Part shown: one piece after another, positions 8,764-18,359 of the stretch | Layout of the letters: every line of letters starts with the position of its first letter | Position numbering within the stretch: the stretch's first letter is position 1 | DNA from: Aureispira sp. CCB-E | GTDB taxonomy: Bacteria; Bacteroidota; Bacteroidia; Chitinophagales; Saprospiraceae | DNA: 64,000 bases | Direction of reading: 5' to 3' | Assembly: GCF_031326345.1 (NCBI RefSeq) | Contig: NZ_CP133671.1 | Location: forward strand, 2,294,001-2,358,000 | Made by a program: the position numbers and the translations under genes | Notes under the pieces: model-generated | The model's input: the letters and a program-made list of their open reading frames with translations, nothing else | What the model was told of the DNA's origin: nothing | Databases searched by the model: none

Positions 8764-9951
8764 ATGAAGAAACCTAAACTATACGAACGTACTAGATGGC
8801 GATTTGCCTTAATCATTATAGCTTTAATAGTGGTCGCCACTTCTATTTTGTATACCAATACGGTTGTGTATCAACTGAAATTGGATGAAGAAAAGCGTGT
8901 GAAATTGTGGTTTGATGCTCAAAAGGCTATGTTTAATGCAACACCTGAAGAAGTTGAGTTTTGTAACTTTGAGTTATATTTTAGCATTATGGAAAGGAAT
9001 TCTGATATTCCGATTATTCTGACCGATGAGCATTACAGAATTATGGATGTGATGAATTATGAGGACAAAGATGCAATAAAAGATACGGCTTATTTTAATA
9101 AGGAGATTGCTTACTTAAAAAAGCATCAAAAACCTTTGGTTATAGAAGATGACGTGATCAAAAACTATTTGTTTTATAGGCAATCTACTTTAATTACCAG
9201 TCTAGAATGGTTTCCTTATTTTCAATTTGCTTTGTTGGGAGTGTTGTTAATGCTTTCTTATTTTACCTTTAGTTTCAATCGACAAGCCGAACAAGAGCGG
9301 GTATGGGTTGGTATGGCAAAAGAGACCGCTCATCAATTGGGAACGCCTCTAACTTCTTTAATGGGGTGGATTCAGAATATTAATATGATGTATCCAGATG
9401 ATGAAGACCTATTGATGATCGCTGAAGAAATGAATACAGATGTCGAGTTGTTAAAACTGGTTGCTGATCGTTTTTCCAAGATTGGTGCCGTCCCTAAGCT
9501 AGAACCTATCAATGTTTATGATAATTTGAACAAACATCTTCAATATGTCCAGCAGCGAGCTTCTAGAAAAATCACCTTTGATTTTCCTGATCCGACCAAG
9601 CACGCCGCTTTAATGGTTAATATTAATCCTTTGCTATTTGATTGGGTGGTAGAAAACTTATTAAAAAATGCCTTAGATGCTTTGGAAGGCAAAGGTCAAA
9701 TAGAAGCAAGGGTAATTGATGGCGAATATTTTGTACACATTGATATTTCAGATACAGGAAAAGGAATTCCCAAACGCAGCTTTAAATCAGTTTTTCAGCC
9801 AGGCTATTCTACCAAAAAGCGAGGCTGGGGCTTAGGGTTGTCTTTATGCAAAAGAATTGTTGAGAAATACCATAATGGTAAAATTTTTGTGCTGAAATCT
9901 ACCGAAGGAAAAGGAACGACTTTTCGAATTCAATTACCTCAAATAAAATAG
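8764..9951 (+). CDS. Sensor histidine kinase (orphan, membrane-bound)
   Basis: A 395-residue two-component sensor. Helix 1 (about residues 13-35, FALIIIALIVVATSILY) and helix 2 (about 150-171, YFQFALLGVLLMLSYFTF) enclose a ~115-residue extracytoplasmic sensing region with no domain I can name. No HAMP domain is evident. The HisKA-type box KETAHQLGTPLTSLMGW carries phospho-acceptor His190. The HATPase part shows the N box ENLLKNALDAL, the G1 box DTGKGIP and the G2 region GWGLGLSLCKRIVEKY. No response regulator is adjacent, so its partner is elsewhere. A TACCTTTG box at 8667-8674 is a possible promoter. The family variant HQLGTPLTSL is common in Bacteroidota kinases. Confidence 0.92.
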   Translation: MKKPKLYERTRWRFALIIIALIVVATSILYTNTVVYQLKLDEEKRVKLWFDAQKAMFNATPEEVEFCNFELYFSIMERNSDIPIILTDEHYRIMDVMNYEDKDAIKDTAYFNKEIAYLKKHQKPLVIEDDVIKNYLFYRQSTLITSLEWFPYFQFALLGVLLMLSYFTFSFNRQAEQERVWVGMAKETAHQLGTPLTSLMGWIQNINMMYPDDEDLLMIAEEMNTDVELLKLVADRFSKIGAVPKLEPINVYDNLNKHLQYVQQRASRKITFDFPDPTKHAALMVNINPLLFDWVVENLLKNALDALEGKGQIEARVIDGEYFVHIDISDTGKGIPKRSFKSVFQPGYSTKKRGWGLGLSLCKRIVEKYHNGKIFVLKSTEGKGTTFRIQLPQIK

Positions 9952-10029
9952 CCTTTATTACAAAAAAAAATCTTAATAAAATCTGTACAAAAAACTCAAA
10001 TAACAAAAAAAAATAGTGTCCTTTAGTAG

Positions 10030-10121
10030 TTTGTTGAAACCACGCAGTAGCAGCGCAGCTAATATGAATGTACTTTTTTATCTTTTGAGTAAAAAGTAAA
10101 CAACTAAGCGATAGCGATCTC
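10030..10121 (-). repeat. Modular intergenic repeat: core copy plus a second shared segment
   Basis: The core repeat, read on the minus strand, is at 10039-10062 (plus strand ACCACGCAGTAGCAGCGC then AGCTAA). A second module, AAAAAGTAAACAACTAAGCG then ATAGCGATCTC, lies at 10091-10121 and recurs at 29270-29300. Most of the 378-bp gap between the kinase and the TonB receptor genes is repeat material. Confidence 0.75.
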
Positions 10122-10329
10122 CTAAAATAATCAACAATCAATGTCATAACAATGTAGTTAACTACAATTAATAAATTAGATCAAATGTTCATGGTGTGAA
10201 AACTGTGGTTGTTACAGCACTAGATTACTTACTATTTTAATGAGTATGGCTCTTTGTTCATCATTCCCCCAATTAAATATTCAATAACACTTTGCAGAAA
10301 TTGAGTAATCAAACGTTATTAAAACTATT

Positions 10330-12828
10330 ATGCTGAAATTTTTTACGTTCTTTTTTACACTTTTTGTTCTACAAACATCTCTTAAAGCCCAATATACAGA
10401 TACCATTCGTGTGATTGATGAAGATGGATTTCCTGTTATTAATGCCTCTGTTTTTATTGTTGATAAGATTGATAATGTCTATGAAATTGACTCTGCAAGC
10501 CAACAATTAACAGACATTGATGGGAAGGCAATTTTTAGAGATATAGGGTATGATAATCGTGTTCATATTGCCAGCATACAACATCGAGAAACTACTTTGA
10601 GTATTCACGATATTCGTGCAAATAATTTGGAGGTTGTTCTTGAATCAGGGTATCTGACTATGATTCAGGTAATCGGGAAAGGGACAACGAATGAGAAAAT
10701 TCCGCTTTCTGAAATTCCGAATAAAGTGACTGTAATTGACCGTAAAGATATAGAATTGTACAATCCGCAAACTTCTGCCGACGCTCTAGCGCAAAGTGGG
10801 GATGTATTTGTACAAAAAAGCCAAATGGGAGGAGGAAGCCCAATTATTAGAGGCTTTGAAGCAAACAAAGTTTTATTGGTAATTGATGGGGTGAGAATGA
10901 ATAATGCTATTTATAGAAGTGGTCACTTGCAAAATGCAATTACAATAGATAATGCAGCAATTGAGCGAGTAGAAGTGCATCATGGTCCTGGCTCTGTGAT
11001 GTATGGAAGTGATGCCTTGGGTGGGGTAATGCATTTTTATACCAAAACGCCCCGTTTGCGTTCTAAGGATTTAAAGCCAATGGATGCCAATGTGTATACT
11101 CGTTTTTCCACAGCTAATTATGAAGCAACGGTACACGCCGATGTAAATGTGGGCAGCGAAAAAATAGCTTCTTATACTAGTGTGACGTATTCTGCTTTCC
11201 AAGATTTACGAGCAGGACGTTTGAAGAGTAGCCCTAATATGACACTGAACTGGAACCGCTATTTTTATGCAACTAGAAACGACAGTGCAGATATTGTGGA
11301 AGTCAATGAGAATCCTAATGTACAGGTTGGAACTCGCTATTCGCAATTAGACGCTATTCAAAAAATTCGTTTTAAACCCAAGCAAGGACTAGAGTTTTTG
11401 TTCAATTTGCAGTATTCTACCAGTAGTAATATTCCTCGTTATGACCAATTGACAGAAGGAGATGTGACAATTGCCAATGGTCAAATTACAGAACAAACAT
11501 TTAAATATTCAGAATGGTTTTATGGTCCTCAACAGCGTTTGTTTGGAGCATTAACAGCCAAGATTGACAACGACAATATTGCTTTGTTTAGCCAAGCGAA
11601 TATTACAGCAGCGTACCAGAAAATTGACGAAGATAGAATCACTAGAAAATTTGATGATCCATTGAGAAGGATACAACAAGAGGATGTTCATGTTTTGACG
11701 TTAAATGCAGATTTTATCAAAAAAATTGGCAAAAAAAATAAGCCCAAATCTAAACTATTGTATGGTGTAGAAGCAACGCATAATATTGTTCAGTCTAGAA
11801 TTAAAACACAAAATATTTTGACGGGAGAATTGTCTAATAGAGGTATAGGAACTCGTTATCCAGATGGAGGAAGTTTTATGACAACAGCAGGGCTTTATGC
11901 AAGTTATAAGTTAAAACTAGGAGAAAAAGCCAATGTTATAGGAGGGGTAAGGTATGTGTTTTCTTATACTTCGGCTAATTTTTTAGATACCGTTTTGTAT
12001 AGTTTGCCTTATAGCACCATTGTTGCTTCGAACCATGCCGTGACAGGGAGTTTGGCTTTGGCTTGGGATATGGGAAAGCAATTTCAGTTTAATACTGCAT
12101 TTTCTTCCTCTTTTAGAACTCCTAATATTGATGATAATGGAAAAATTCGAGCGAAAGGAGATAATATAACCATTCCTAATCCATCCATAAAACCAGAGCA
12201 AGCACTGAACTTTGAGGCAACACTTGGCAAGCAGTTTAAACAGAAAGCTTGGTTAGGGGCAACGTTTTTTTATACGCATATTTTTGATGCTATTTTGCAA
12301 GAACCTTATAGTTTGAATGGTGTAGATTCTATGTATTATGATGGCTCTTTTAGAAGTATTTATTCTAATATTAATGCAGGGCAAGCAACCATATGGGGAC
12401 TTAGTGCTAATTTGAAAGTAGAGTTTACGGAGAATATTTTTATGAAAATGGGCGTAAATTATACAGAAGGAAGAGAATTAGAAACGGGGATAGAGCCTCA
12501 ACCTTTAGCACATATACCACCTTTGTATGGGCAATTTGAGTTGGGCTACAAGCGCAAAATATTCCAGACGCGTTTCAACATTCGATTTAATGGAGCTAAG
12601 GAACTAAAAGATTATTCTAATGATAGTTCTGAAAACTTGGATAAAGCATTGCCAGAAGGAACACCTGCTTGGTTTACCGTAAATATTTATGCAAGTTTCC
12701 GTTTGCACAAATTCTTCTCGATCAATTTGGGGCTAGAAAATTTGTTAGACTGGCATTATCGTCCTTATGGTTCTGGTGTTTCTGCGCCTGGTATGAATGT
12801 TATTGTAACTTTAAGAGGGCATTTTTAG
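10330..12828 (+). CDS. TonB-dependent outer-membrane receptor
   Basis: An 832-residue outer-membrane receptor. A signal peptide of about 20 residues is followed by a carboxypeptidase-regulatory-like beta-sandwich (about 22-105), typical of Bacteroidota TonB receptors. The plug (about 125-240) has PNKVTVIDRKDIELYN, QKSQMGGGSPIIRGFEANKV, LLVIDGVRMNNAIYRSGHLQ and VEVHHGPGSVMYGSDALGGV. A 22-strand barrel follows, ending in the aromatic C-terminal residue of VIVTLRGHF. The plug resembles the heme/transferrin-type receptor group, but the substrate cannot be fixed from sequence alone. No SusD-like partner is adjacent, so a polysaccharide role is less likely. It energises import through TonB-ExbBD. 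Confidence 0.93.
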   Translation: MLKFFTFFFTLFVLQTSLKAQYTDTIRVIDEDGFPVINASVFIVDKIDNVYEIDSASQQLTDIDGKAIFRDIGYDNRVHIASIQHRETTLSIHDIRANNLEVVLESGYLTMIQVIGKGTTNEKIPLSEIPNKVTVIDRKDIELYNPQTSADALAQSGDVFVQKSQMGGGSPIIRGFEANKVLLVIDGVRMNNAIYRSGHLQNAITIDNAAIERVEVHHGPGSVMYGSDALGGVMHFYTKTPRLRSKDLKPMDANVYTRFSTANYEATVHADVNVGSEKIASYTSVTYSAFQDLRAGRLKSSPNMTLNWNRYFYATRNDSADIVEVNENPNVQVGTRYSQLDAIQKIRFKPKQGLEFLFNLQYSTSSNIPRYDQLTEGDVTIANGQITEQTFKYSEWFYGPQQRLFGALTAKIDNDNIALFSQANITAAYQKIDEDRITRKFDDPLRRIQQEDVHVLTLNADFIKKIGKKNKPKSKLLYGVEATHNIVQSRIKTQNILTGELSNRGIGTRYPDGGSFMTTAGLYASYKLKLGEKANVIGGVRYVFSYTSANFLDTVLYSLPYSTIVASNHAVTGSLALAWDMGKQFQFNTAFSSSFRTPNIDDNGKIRAKGDNITIPNPSIKPEQALNFEATLGKQFKQKAWLGATFFYTHIFDAILQEPYSLNGVDSMYYDGSFRSIYSNINAGQATIWGLSANLKVEFTENIFMKMGVNYTEGRELETGIEPQPLAHIPPLYGQFELGYKRKIFQTRFNIRFNGAKELKDYSNDSSENLDKALPEGTPAWFTVNIYASFRLHKFFSINLGLENLLDWHYRPYGSGVSAPGMNVIVTLRGHF

Positions 12829-12905
12829 AAATTATATCGCTTCGTGTTTTCTGTGCTAAGTTTGTGCTTTCACGATCCGCAGAAATCACCAATGATCTAT
12901 TGGTT

Positions 12906-12933
12906 GTTAACTGAGCAGCACTCACAAAGTAAT
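12906..12933 (-). repeat. Decayed copy of the repeat module that follows TTTACTTCGTGAG
   Basis: Read on the minus strand this is ATTACTTTGTGAGTGCTGCT then CAGTTAAC, clearly related to the segment at 18403-18432 (TTTACTTCGTGAGTGCTGCG then CAGTTGATAA). Confidence 0.45.
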
Positions 12934-12942
12934 TATCTTATG

Positions 12943-13470
12943 TTAAACATACTTGGATGGATAAGCTTTGAGTAGGGCTATAAATGAAAACATTGTAAAA
13001 TACATGCCACTAATGCCGTAACCTAGTAGGTAGGTGTCAACACCATAATAAGCATCGTCTGTACAATTGGATAGATTGCAGTCTGCATCAGGGAGACATT
13101 GTATTTTCAGAGTAGCATAGGCCAATAAAAATAAACCAAGACTCAAAGCAAAGCCTATTTTTGAGAAAAGTCTAACAGATGGCAGTTGGTAAACCGTGTA
13201 ATTGGTATCGACCAAAGTACTGTCTAACAATTTATCATTGGACGTTGTTTTTTGAATACTAGAAAGCTCAGAAAACTTAAATAAAAATAAGGTGCAAAAC
13301 AATAAGAAGAAGATTGAGAAGCCCAAACTGATGACGATATAAGCGTCGTGATTTAAAATAGAATAACTGCATTCACACCCCCAATTATAACAGTCTTGAT
13401 AGCTTAAACACCATGTTGTGGCAAATAGTATGATGACTGCTCCCAAACCTAAAAAAGATAAAGCTTTCAT
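12943..13470 (-). CDS. Uncharacterised four-helix membrane protein
   Basis: I do not recognise a family. The 175 residues contain about four hydrophobic helices: residues 3-22 (ALSFLGLGAVIILFATTW), about 44-69, about 104-123 and about 150-168. Two extracytoplasmic-type loops are rich in Cys (CYNWGCECSYS; CLPDADCNLSNC), which suggests disulfides in the periplasm. The intracellular loop between helices 2 and 3 is hydrophilic. It is convergent with the TonB receptor gene and divergent from the AIM6-like gene. There is no functional evidence beyond topology. Confidence 0.6.
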   Translation of the reverse strand: MKALSFLGLGAVIILFATTWCLSYQDCYNWGCECSYSILNHDAYIVISLGFSIFFLLFCTLFLFKFSELSSIQKTTSNDKLLDSTLVDTNYTVYQLPSVRLFSKIGFALSLGLFLLAYATLKIQCLPDADCNLSNCTDDAYYGVDTYLLGYGISGMYFTMFSFIALLKAYPSKYV

Positions 13471-13510
13471 AGCCTTTAGTTTACATATTTTATAGAGAAT
13501 TTTGTATCAA

Positions 13511-13548
13511 TAGTTTGTTGAAACTAGATCGTAGCAGCATCGTTAATT
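13511..13548 (-). repeat. Degenerate copy of the core intergenic repeat
   Basis: TAGTTTGTTGAAACTAGATC then GTAGCAGCATCGTTAATT resembles the reverse-strand core (GTTGAAACCACG..GTAGCAGCG..TTAAT) with several substitutions. It lies between the divergent genes at 12943-13470 and 13602-14414. Confidence 0.45.
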
Positions 13549-13601
13549 ACTACTTATAACTTAGTATCAATACACTTTTATCAAAATAGAACAAAAACGG
13601 G

Positions 13602-14414
13602 ATGTTGCAAAAAATACTTTTAATACTTTTTTCTGCTTTAGCTTTGACAGGGGTGGGGCAGGTAGCAAAAGCACTTCCAAATGGCCATGCGCACAATGAT
13701 TATGAAAAAAAATGGCCTGCTTTTAAAACGGCACTGTCAAAAGGGTTTGTAAGTTTAGAAATAGATGTATTCCCTTATAAAAATCAACTAAAAGTAGCAC
13801 ACATAGATTTTTTCTTAAATGTAGCTCCTGAATTAGAAGCATTGTATTTTAAGCCATTGGAGGAGTGGTTGTCAAAAAAAGGAAAATTGTTTGAGGATAG
13901 TACACAACGGTTAATATTTATGATTGATATAAAACGATCATCTTCCAAAAGTTATGCCTTATTAAGAACATTATGTATGCGATACAAACATTTGATAACC
14001 CATTACTATCCCGACAAAGATTCTGTTTCCTATGGAGTTTTAGACATATTATTGTCAGGAAATAAACCCTATGAGCAGGTCTTAAGGGACTCGGTACGAT
14101 ATATGTTGATTGATGGAGGGTTAGAGGATATTAACGATTCTATCCGAACGGCAGCCATTGCCCCTCGTGTCAGTGGGCGTTATGCCAGTGTGTTTTCTTG
14201 GCGAGGAAAAGGGGAGATGCCCCACAAAGAATTGACGCGTTTGCGAAAGATTGTAGCAACAGCACATGCCGATAATCGAAAAGTTCGTTTTTGGGGAATG
14301 CCCAATAAGCCTGTTGTCTGGAAACTATTATTGGATGAAGGGGTAGATTGGATGAATGTAGATGCTTTGGAAGCTTATCGTTTGTTTTATCAAGAGTATC
14401 AACAAAAAGAATAA
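13602..14414 (+). CDS. Secreted PLC-like / AIM6-type phosphodiesterase-fold protein
   Basis: A 270-residue protein with a signal peptide (about residues 1-24, ending at VAKA). The mature start has the motif NGHAHNDYEKKWPAFKTAL then SLEIDVFPYKNQLKVAH. The HxHNDY and ExDV pairs are typical of the phosphatidylinositol phospholipase C-like/glycerophosphodiester phosphodiesterase superfamily, and specifically of the AIM6-like group. IDIK (about residue 107) and GMPNKPVVWKLLLDEGVDWMNVD near the C-terminus fit the later barrel strands. The metal-binding residues appear conserved, so a periplasmic or secreted phosphodiester hydrolase is likely; the substrate is unknown. It stands alone in its transcription unit. 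Confidence 0.72.
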   Translation: MLQKILLILFSALALTGVGQVAKALPNGHAHNDYEKKWPAFKTALSKGFVSLEIDVFPYKNQLKVAHIDFFLNVAPELEALYFKPLEEWLSKKGKLFEDSTQRLIFMIDIKRSSSKSYALLRTLCMRYKHLITHYYPDKDSVSYGVLDILLSGNKPYEQVLRDSVRYMLIDGGLEDINDSIRTAAIAPRVSGRYASVFSWRGKGEMPHKELTRLRKIVATAHADNRKVRFWGMPNKPVVWKLLLDEGVDWMNVDALEAYRLFYQEYQQKE

Positions 14415-14615
14415 TTTAATCCTCATCTCTAGAGAATACTTTTCTTTGGTCTTTTTTGTTTTTTTACCAATTTATAACACGTTTTGAAAAAAAAAAAGAA
14501 ACATTATGAGGATGAACTGGTTATAATCTTTAATTTTGAGCGTACAAAAATAATTACAACTAAGTGTTTACTTGCAAAAAAAAGCACTTTACTATTCAAC
14601 AAAACAAAGTCAAAT

Positions 14616-16208
14616 ATGAACTTGAAAAAATTAGCACTGTTTGTTACCCTGTTTATTCCATTTTTAATGAATGCCCAATCCCCCAGCACTTCTTCTAATG
14701 ATGGTTTTAAATGTGGTATCAGCGAACAATCAGCCGCTTTGATCAAGCAGCGTTTAATGGCCAACCGTCAGTTGTTTACTAGACAAGAGGTCGAAGATTT
14801 AGTTACTAAACGCACAACGACTTATATTCCAGTAACCATACATAATGTAGCGGGGAATTCAAGTGGTCTGGGTAAAACTAGTGAGCAAACTATTTTAGCT
14901 TTTTTATGTGGTTTGAATGCCATCTATGCAAGCCAAAATGTCCAATTTTTTATGCATGGACCTATTCGCAATAGAATAAGTAATAATATTTATAACAATG
15001 CAGGAACCTCTACTTCTCGTTTTCAAATGTTGAGTTATAGAGTTCCGAATACCTTAAACTTAATTATAGGTGCGTCTATCAATAATCCTAGAGCAAGTTG
15101 GTATGATACACAAGGTGATTTTGTCTTTTTGTTACAACAAATGTTGACTAGTGCTGCCAAAACAGAGGCGCATGAAATTGGACATTTCTTTACTTTACCA
15201 CACACTTTCTATGGTTGGGAAAATAGTACGGTTACAAGTATATATCCTTCTGGAACACTACCATCTTGTACTGTTAATCCAAGTGGTTTTTATTCTTTTG
15301 CTCCTGAACGTGTAGCTCGTACAGGACCAAGAGCCAATTGTCAAACGGCAGGAGATGGCTTTTGTGATACGCCAGCAGATTATTTTTCAGATCGGTTAAA
15401 TTGCCCTTTCCCAGCATTCAATGATTGTGATACAGTTCCATTGAATCCAGATGAAAGCAATATTATGTCTTATGCTTATGATGCTTGTGTGAATACTTTT
15501 TCAGCAGAACAAGAAGCTGCTATTGCAATGGATATAGCTGCTCGTACATGGGTAACAAATACGCCACCAACAACTACCGATGTAACGACATCGACAACTC
15601 CTGTGTCTCCTTTGGATGGAGCGCAATTAGGGGATATCAATGACCCAACAGTATTGTTAGAATGGAATCCTGTGCCAGGAGCAACAATGTATTATGTAGA
15701 AGTATATGGAACACAATTTCCTGGTCTTTGGTTGCCTAATACAAATGATCCTATATACAAAGGGATTGTTAATTCTGCCACACCACAGTTGAATTTGCCA
15801 ACAACTAATTTGACAGCAGGAAGTCGTTATGCTTGGCGTGTAAAAGGGTTTAATTCTCTTTCTACTTGTGGACCTATGTCTGCATATGCTGACTTTGAAG
15901 CAACAACAGGAGTAACCACCTCTATCAAGGATTTGCCAATTGGGAAGCAAATGTCATTTACAGTTAACTCCAATCCAATTACAACTTCGTCTATTGCTTT
16001 GTCAATTTATTCAGCGGAAGATGTTGTTGGGTCTATCAAAATCTATAGCGTCGATGGTAGAGAAGCCTTGACTTGGAACAAACAAGATATTAGCAAAGGT
16101 TCTAGCATTATTCAATTGCCTGCTGATGGTTTGGAAAATGGACTATATGTTGCTGTTTTAATTACTGAAAGAGGACAATTGCAACAAAAAATTATCATAC
16201 AACGATAA
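14616..16208 (+). CDS. M43-family (cytophagalysin/pappalysin-like) secreted metalloprotease with T9SS sorting domain
   Basis: A 530-residue secreted zinc protease. I start at the ATG at 14616 because it opens a normal signal peptide (MNLKKLALFVTLFIPFLMNA); an in-frame TTG at 14484 would add 44 charged residues in front. The catalytic motif HEIGHFFTLPHTFYGWE supplies the three zinc ligands and Glu of the M43 metzincin-like pattern HExxHxxGxxH-type, and MSYAYDACVNTFS is the Met-turn region. A Cys-rich segment (DGFCDTPADY) also matches M43. A fibronectin III-like domain follows (about 345-440), then a type A T9SS C-terminal sorting domain ending GLYVAVLITERGQLQQKIII. It is closely paralogous to the next gene. 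Confidence 0.88.
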   Translation: MNLKKLALFVTLFIPFLMNAQSPSTSSNDGFKCGISEQSAALIKQRLMANRQLFTRQEVEDLVTKRTTTYIPVTIHNVAGNSSGLGKTSEQTILAFLCGLNAIYASQNVQFFMHGPIRNRISNNIYNNAGTSTSRFQMLSYRVPNTLNLIIGASINNPRASWYDTQGDFVFLLQQMLTSAAKTEAHEIGHFFTLPHTFYGWENSTVTSIYPSGTLPSCTVNPSGFYSFAPERVARTGPRANCQTAGDGFCDTPADYFSDRLNCPFPAFNDCDTVPLNPDESNIMSYAYDACVNTFSAEQEAAIAMDIAARTWVTNTPPTTTDVTTSTTPVSPLDGAQLGDINDPTVLLEWNPVPGATMYYVEVYGTQFPGLWLPNTNDPIYKGIVNSATPQLNLPTTNLTAGSRYAWRVKGFNSLSTCGPMSAYADFEATTGVTTSIKDLPIGKQMSFTVNSNPITTSSIALSIYSAEDVVGSIKIYSVDGREALTWNKQDISKGSSIIQLPADGLENGLYVAVLITERGQLQQKIIIQR

Positions 16209-16235
16209 TTAATAGTCAATTATTTTGATAAAAAG

Positions 16236-16267
16236 AGGAAAGATTTCAAGAGAGGTCTTTCCTTTTT
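16236..16267 (+). terminator. Intrinsic terminator of first M43 protease gene
   Basis: AGGAAAGATT / GGTCTTTCCT hairpin (two G-U pairs), followed by TTTTTT, starting about 27 nt after the stop codon. Confidence 0.7.
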
Positions 16268-16409
16268 TCGTTAGAAAAACTTACTTTTAAGTAATAACCA
16301 CTACTTCACTTCACAATTATTCATACCAATTCACTTATTTTAAAGAAGGACAAATTTCTTCCGCACTCAAATACTAGGAAGGATAATAACTCCATGTCTT
16401 GTATTTCAT

Positions 16410-16549
16410 TACTCCGTTGAAAAATCGTATTAGTTTGATTATCAATGAGATATACTTTTATCAGTCTTTGCGCTAAAAGACTGATAATCAAACTAATGCA
16501 AGATGCTTTTTTACGTTTTTCGTAGGAAAACTAAAAAATCAACGGAGTA
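16410..16549. repeat. 140-bp MITE-like palindromic element
   Basis: Terminal inverted repeats TACTCCGTTGA (16410-16420) and TCAACGGAGTA (16539-16549). Inside, TTAGTTTGATTATCA (16430-16444) pairs with TGATAATCAAACTAA (16482-16496), and between those AGTCTTT pairs with AAAGACT. It has no coding capacity. Its right-hand portion recurs at 18470-18606, where about 20 extra bases containing ACTTCGTGAGCC are inserted. A degenerate core copy (TTAGTCGCGCTG then TTACGGCGTGGT) follows at 16575-16598. Together they occupy most of the 419-bp spacer between the two protease paralogues. Confidence 0.7.
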
Positions 16550-16627
16550 TTAGTATTTATTAATCTAATACAATTTAGTCGCGCTGTTACGGCGTGGTTT
16601 AAGCGAATTAATGTAAATAATAACAGT

Positions 16628-18187
16628 ATGAAAAAAACAATCTCACTTTGGATGCTTACTTTATTAAGTATAGTATCTCTACAAGCGCAACAGTTTAATT
16701 GTGGAGTAGATGCAGCAGCAGCAGCAATTATTAAGCAACGTATGTTAGCCAATCGCCAGTTGTTTACCAAGCAGCAAATAAATAGCTTGATGACTTCAAG
16801 AGCCATCACATATATTCCTATAACAATTCATAATGTACGGAATACTAGTGGGGAAGGAGCCATTTCGGAAGATCGTATACTAGGCTTTTTATGTGGTTTA
16901 AATGCCATTTATGCGGATCAAGACATACAGTTTTTTATTCATGGTCAGATTAATAATTTGACCAATGACTTTATTGATGCCAATTCCAATACCTTTCAAG
17001 CAAAGCTAGCGATGTTCCAAAATAAGGTAGCGAATACCTTGAATATTTATATTGGACGGTCTACCTTTTATCCAGCAACAGGATATACGAGTTATTATGA
17101 ACCCAATTATGATTATGTCTTTTTGCAAGAGCCAATGGTATCTTCTGCGGCGAAAACAGAAGCACACGAAATAGGGCATTTCTTTACTTTACCACATACT
17201 TTTAACGGTTGGGAAGGAACTGATGCAGAGATAGATTATAATGGTGTTAATGCACCAACTCATGTGCCATTGACAGGAGCATTGGTAGAAAAGGTAGCTA
17301 GAGGAGCTGGAGGAAATTGCGCAACAGCAGCCGATGGTTTTTGTGATACAGAAGCCGATTACCACTCTACGGCACTCATTCAAAGTTGCAATTTTACCCC
17401 TTCAACATTAGACCCTACAGGAGTTACCTTAAATCCAGACGAAAGTAATTATATGTCTTATTATAATGATAATTGTCAAAATAACTTTTCTATAGAGCAG
17501 AAAGGGGCGATTGCCATGTCTGTAGCTAATAGAACATGGGTAACCAATACGCCTCCTAATACAACTACTGTAACAGGAGTACCGACACTTGTATCCCCAG
17601 CTAATAATACTCCCGCTTCTATTGCGAACTCAACGGTTCGCTTGGATTGGGATAATGTTACGGGGGCAACTTGGTACTATTTGGAAGTATATGGCACGCA
17701 GTTTCCTGGAATTTGGCTTCCGAATACCAACGATGTTAAATTTAAAGGAATTATTACAACAGGGAATAGCCATTATGACTTATCAACAACAGGCTTGACA
17801 GTAGGAGAGCGGTACGCTTGGCGCGTGAAAGCAATTAACCAATATTCAACTTGTGCTGGTTTTGCAAGTTATAATAAATTTGAAGCAACTGCCGCTACAA
17901 GTATCAAAGATTTGTCAATAGAGAAACAGATGACGCTAAAAGTAAGCAATAATCCAATTACATCGAACGACGTAGCTTTATCTATTTATACCGCAGAGGA
18001 AGTTGTTGGGTCTATCCAAATCTATGGAATGGATGGAAGAGTTATGGTTACTTTAGCTAAAGAAACAATTGCTAAAGGGGATAATTTGGTTCAGATCCCT
18101 GCTGCTAATTTAACGAATGGAATGTATTTAGTAGTTGTGGCAACAGACAGAGGTTTTTTGCAACAGAAATTTGTCATACAACGATAA
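16628..18187 (+). CDS. M43-family secreted metalloprotease with T9SS sorting domain (tandem paralogue)
   Basis: 519 residues with the same layout as the upstream gene: a signal peptide ending at LQAQ, a pro/N-terminal region with the shared segment KQRMLANRQLFTKQQINSL, the M43 zinc site HEIGHFFTLPHTFNGWEG, DGFCDTEADY, the Met-turn region YMSYYNDNCQNNFS, a fibronectin III-like domain containing YLEVYGTQFPGIWLPNTND, and a T9SS type A domain ending QQKFVIQR. The two paralogues match almost block by block, so this is a tandem duplication. The catalytic residues are intact in both, so they may differ in substrate or expression. Each has its own promoter space; the spacer carries repeats. Confidence 0.88.
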   Translation: MKKTISLWMLTLLSIVSLQAQQFNCGVDAAAAAIIKQRMLANRQLFTKQQINSLMTSRAITYIPITIHNVRNTSGEGAISEDRILGFLCGLNAIYADQDIQFFIHGQINNLTNDFIDANSNTFQAKLAMFQNKVANTLNIYIGRSTFYPATGYTSYYEPNYDYVFLQEPMVSSAAKTEAHEIGHFFTLPHTFNGWEGTDAEIDYNGVNAPTHVPLTGALVEKVARGAGGNCATAADGFCDTEADYHSTALIQSCNFTPSTLDPTGVTLNPDESNYMSYYNDNCQNNFSIEQKGAIAMSVANRTWVTNTPPNTTTVTGVPTLVSPANNTPASIANSTVRLDWDNVTGATWYYLEVYGTQFPGIWLPNTNDVKFKGIITTGNSHYDLSTTGLTVGERYAWRVKAINQYSTCAGFASYNKFEATAATSIKDLSIEKQMTLKVSNNPITSNDVALSIYTAEEVVGSIQIYGMDGRVMVTLAKETIAKGDNLVQIPAANLTNGMYLVVVATDRGFLQQKFVIQR

Positions 18188-18359
18188 TAAATACATAAAT
18201 GCGTTATTGTTGAGTAACGACTAGTATTGAACAGGAATTTTGCTGCTAATAAGCAAGATTCCTATTTTTATTCGAAGAAAAGGACCTTGCTTTGGTTTTT
18301 GTTATCAAGGACTAGTTTGGCAACCTTCTATTTTAACATGACTTTGTTATTAACAATAG

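Noticed and set aside
14484-14615. Upstream TTG start for the first M43 protease
   Set aside because: It would put 44 charged residues in front of an otherwise perfect signal peptide.
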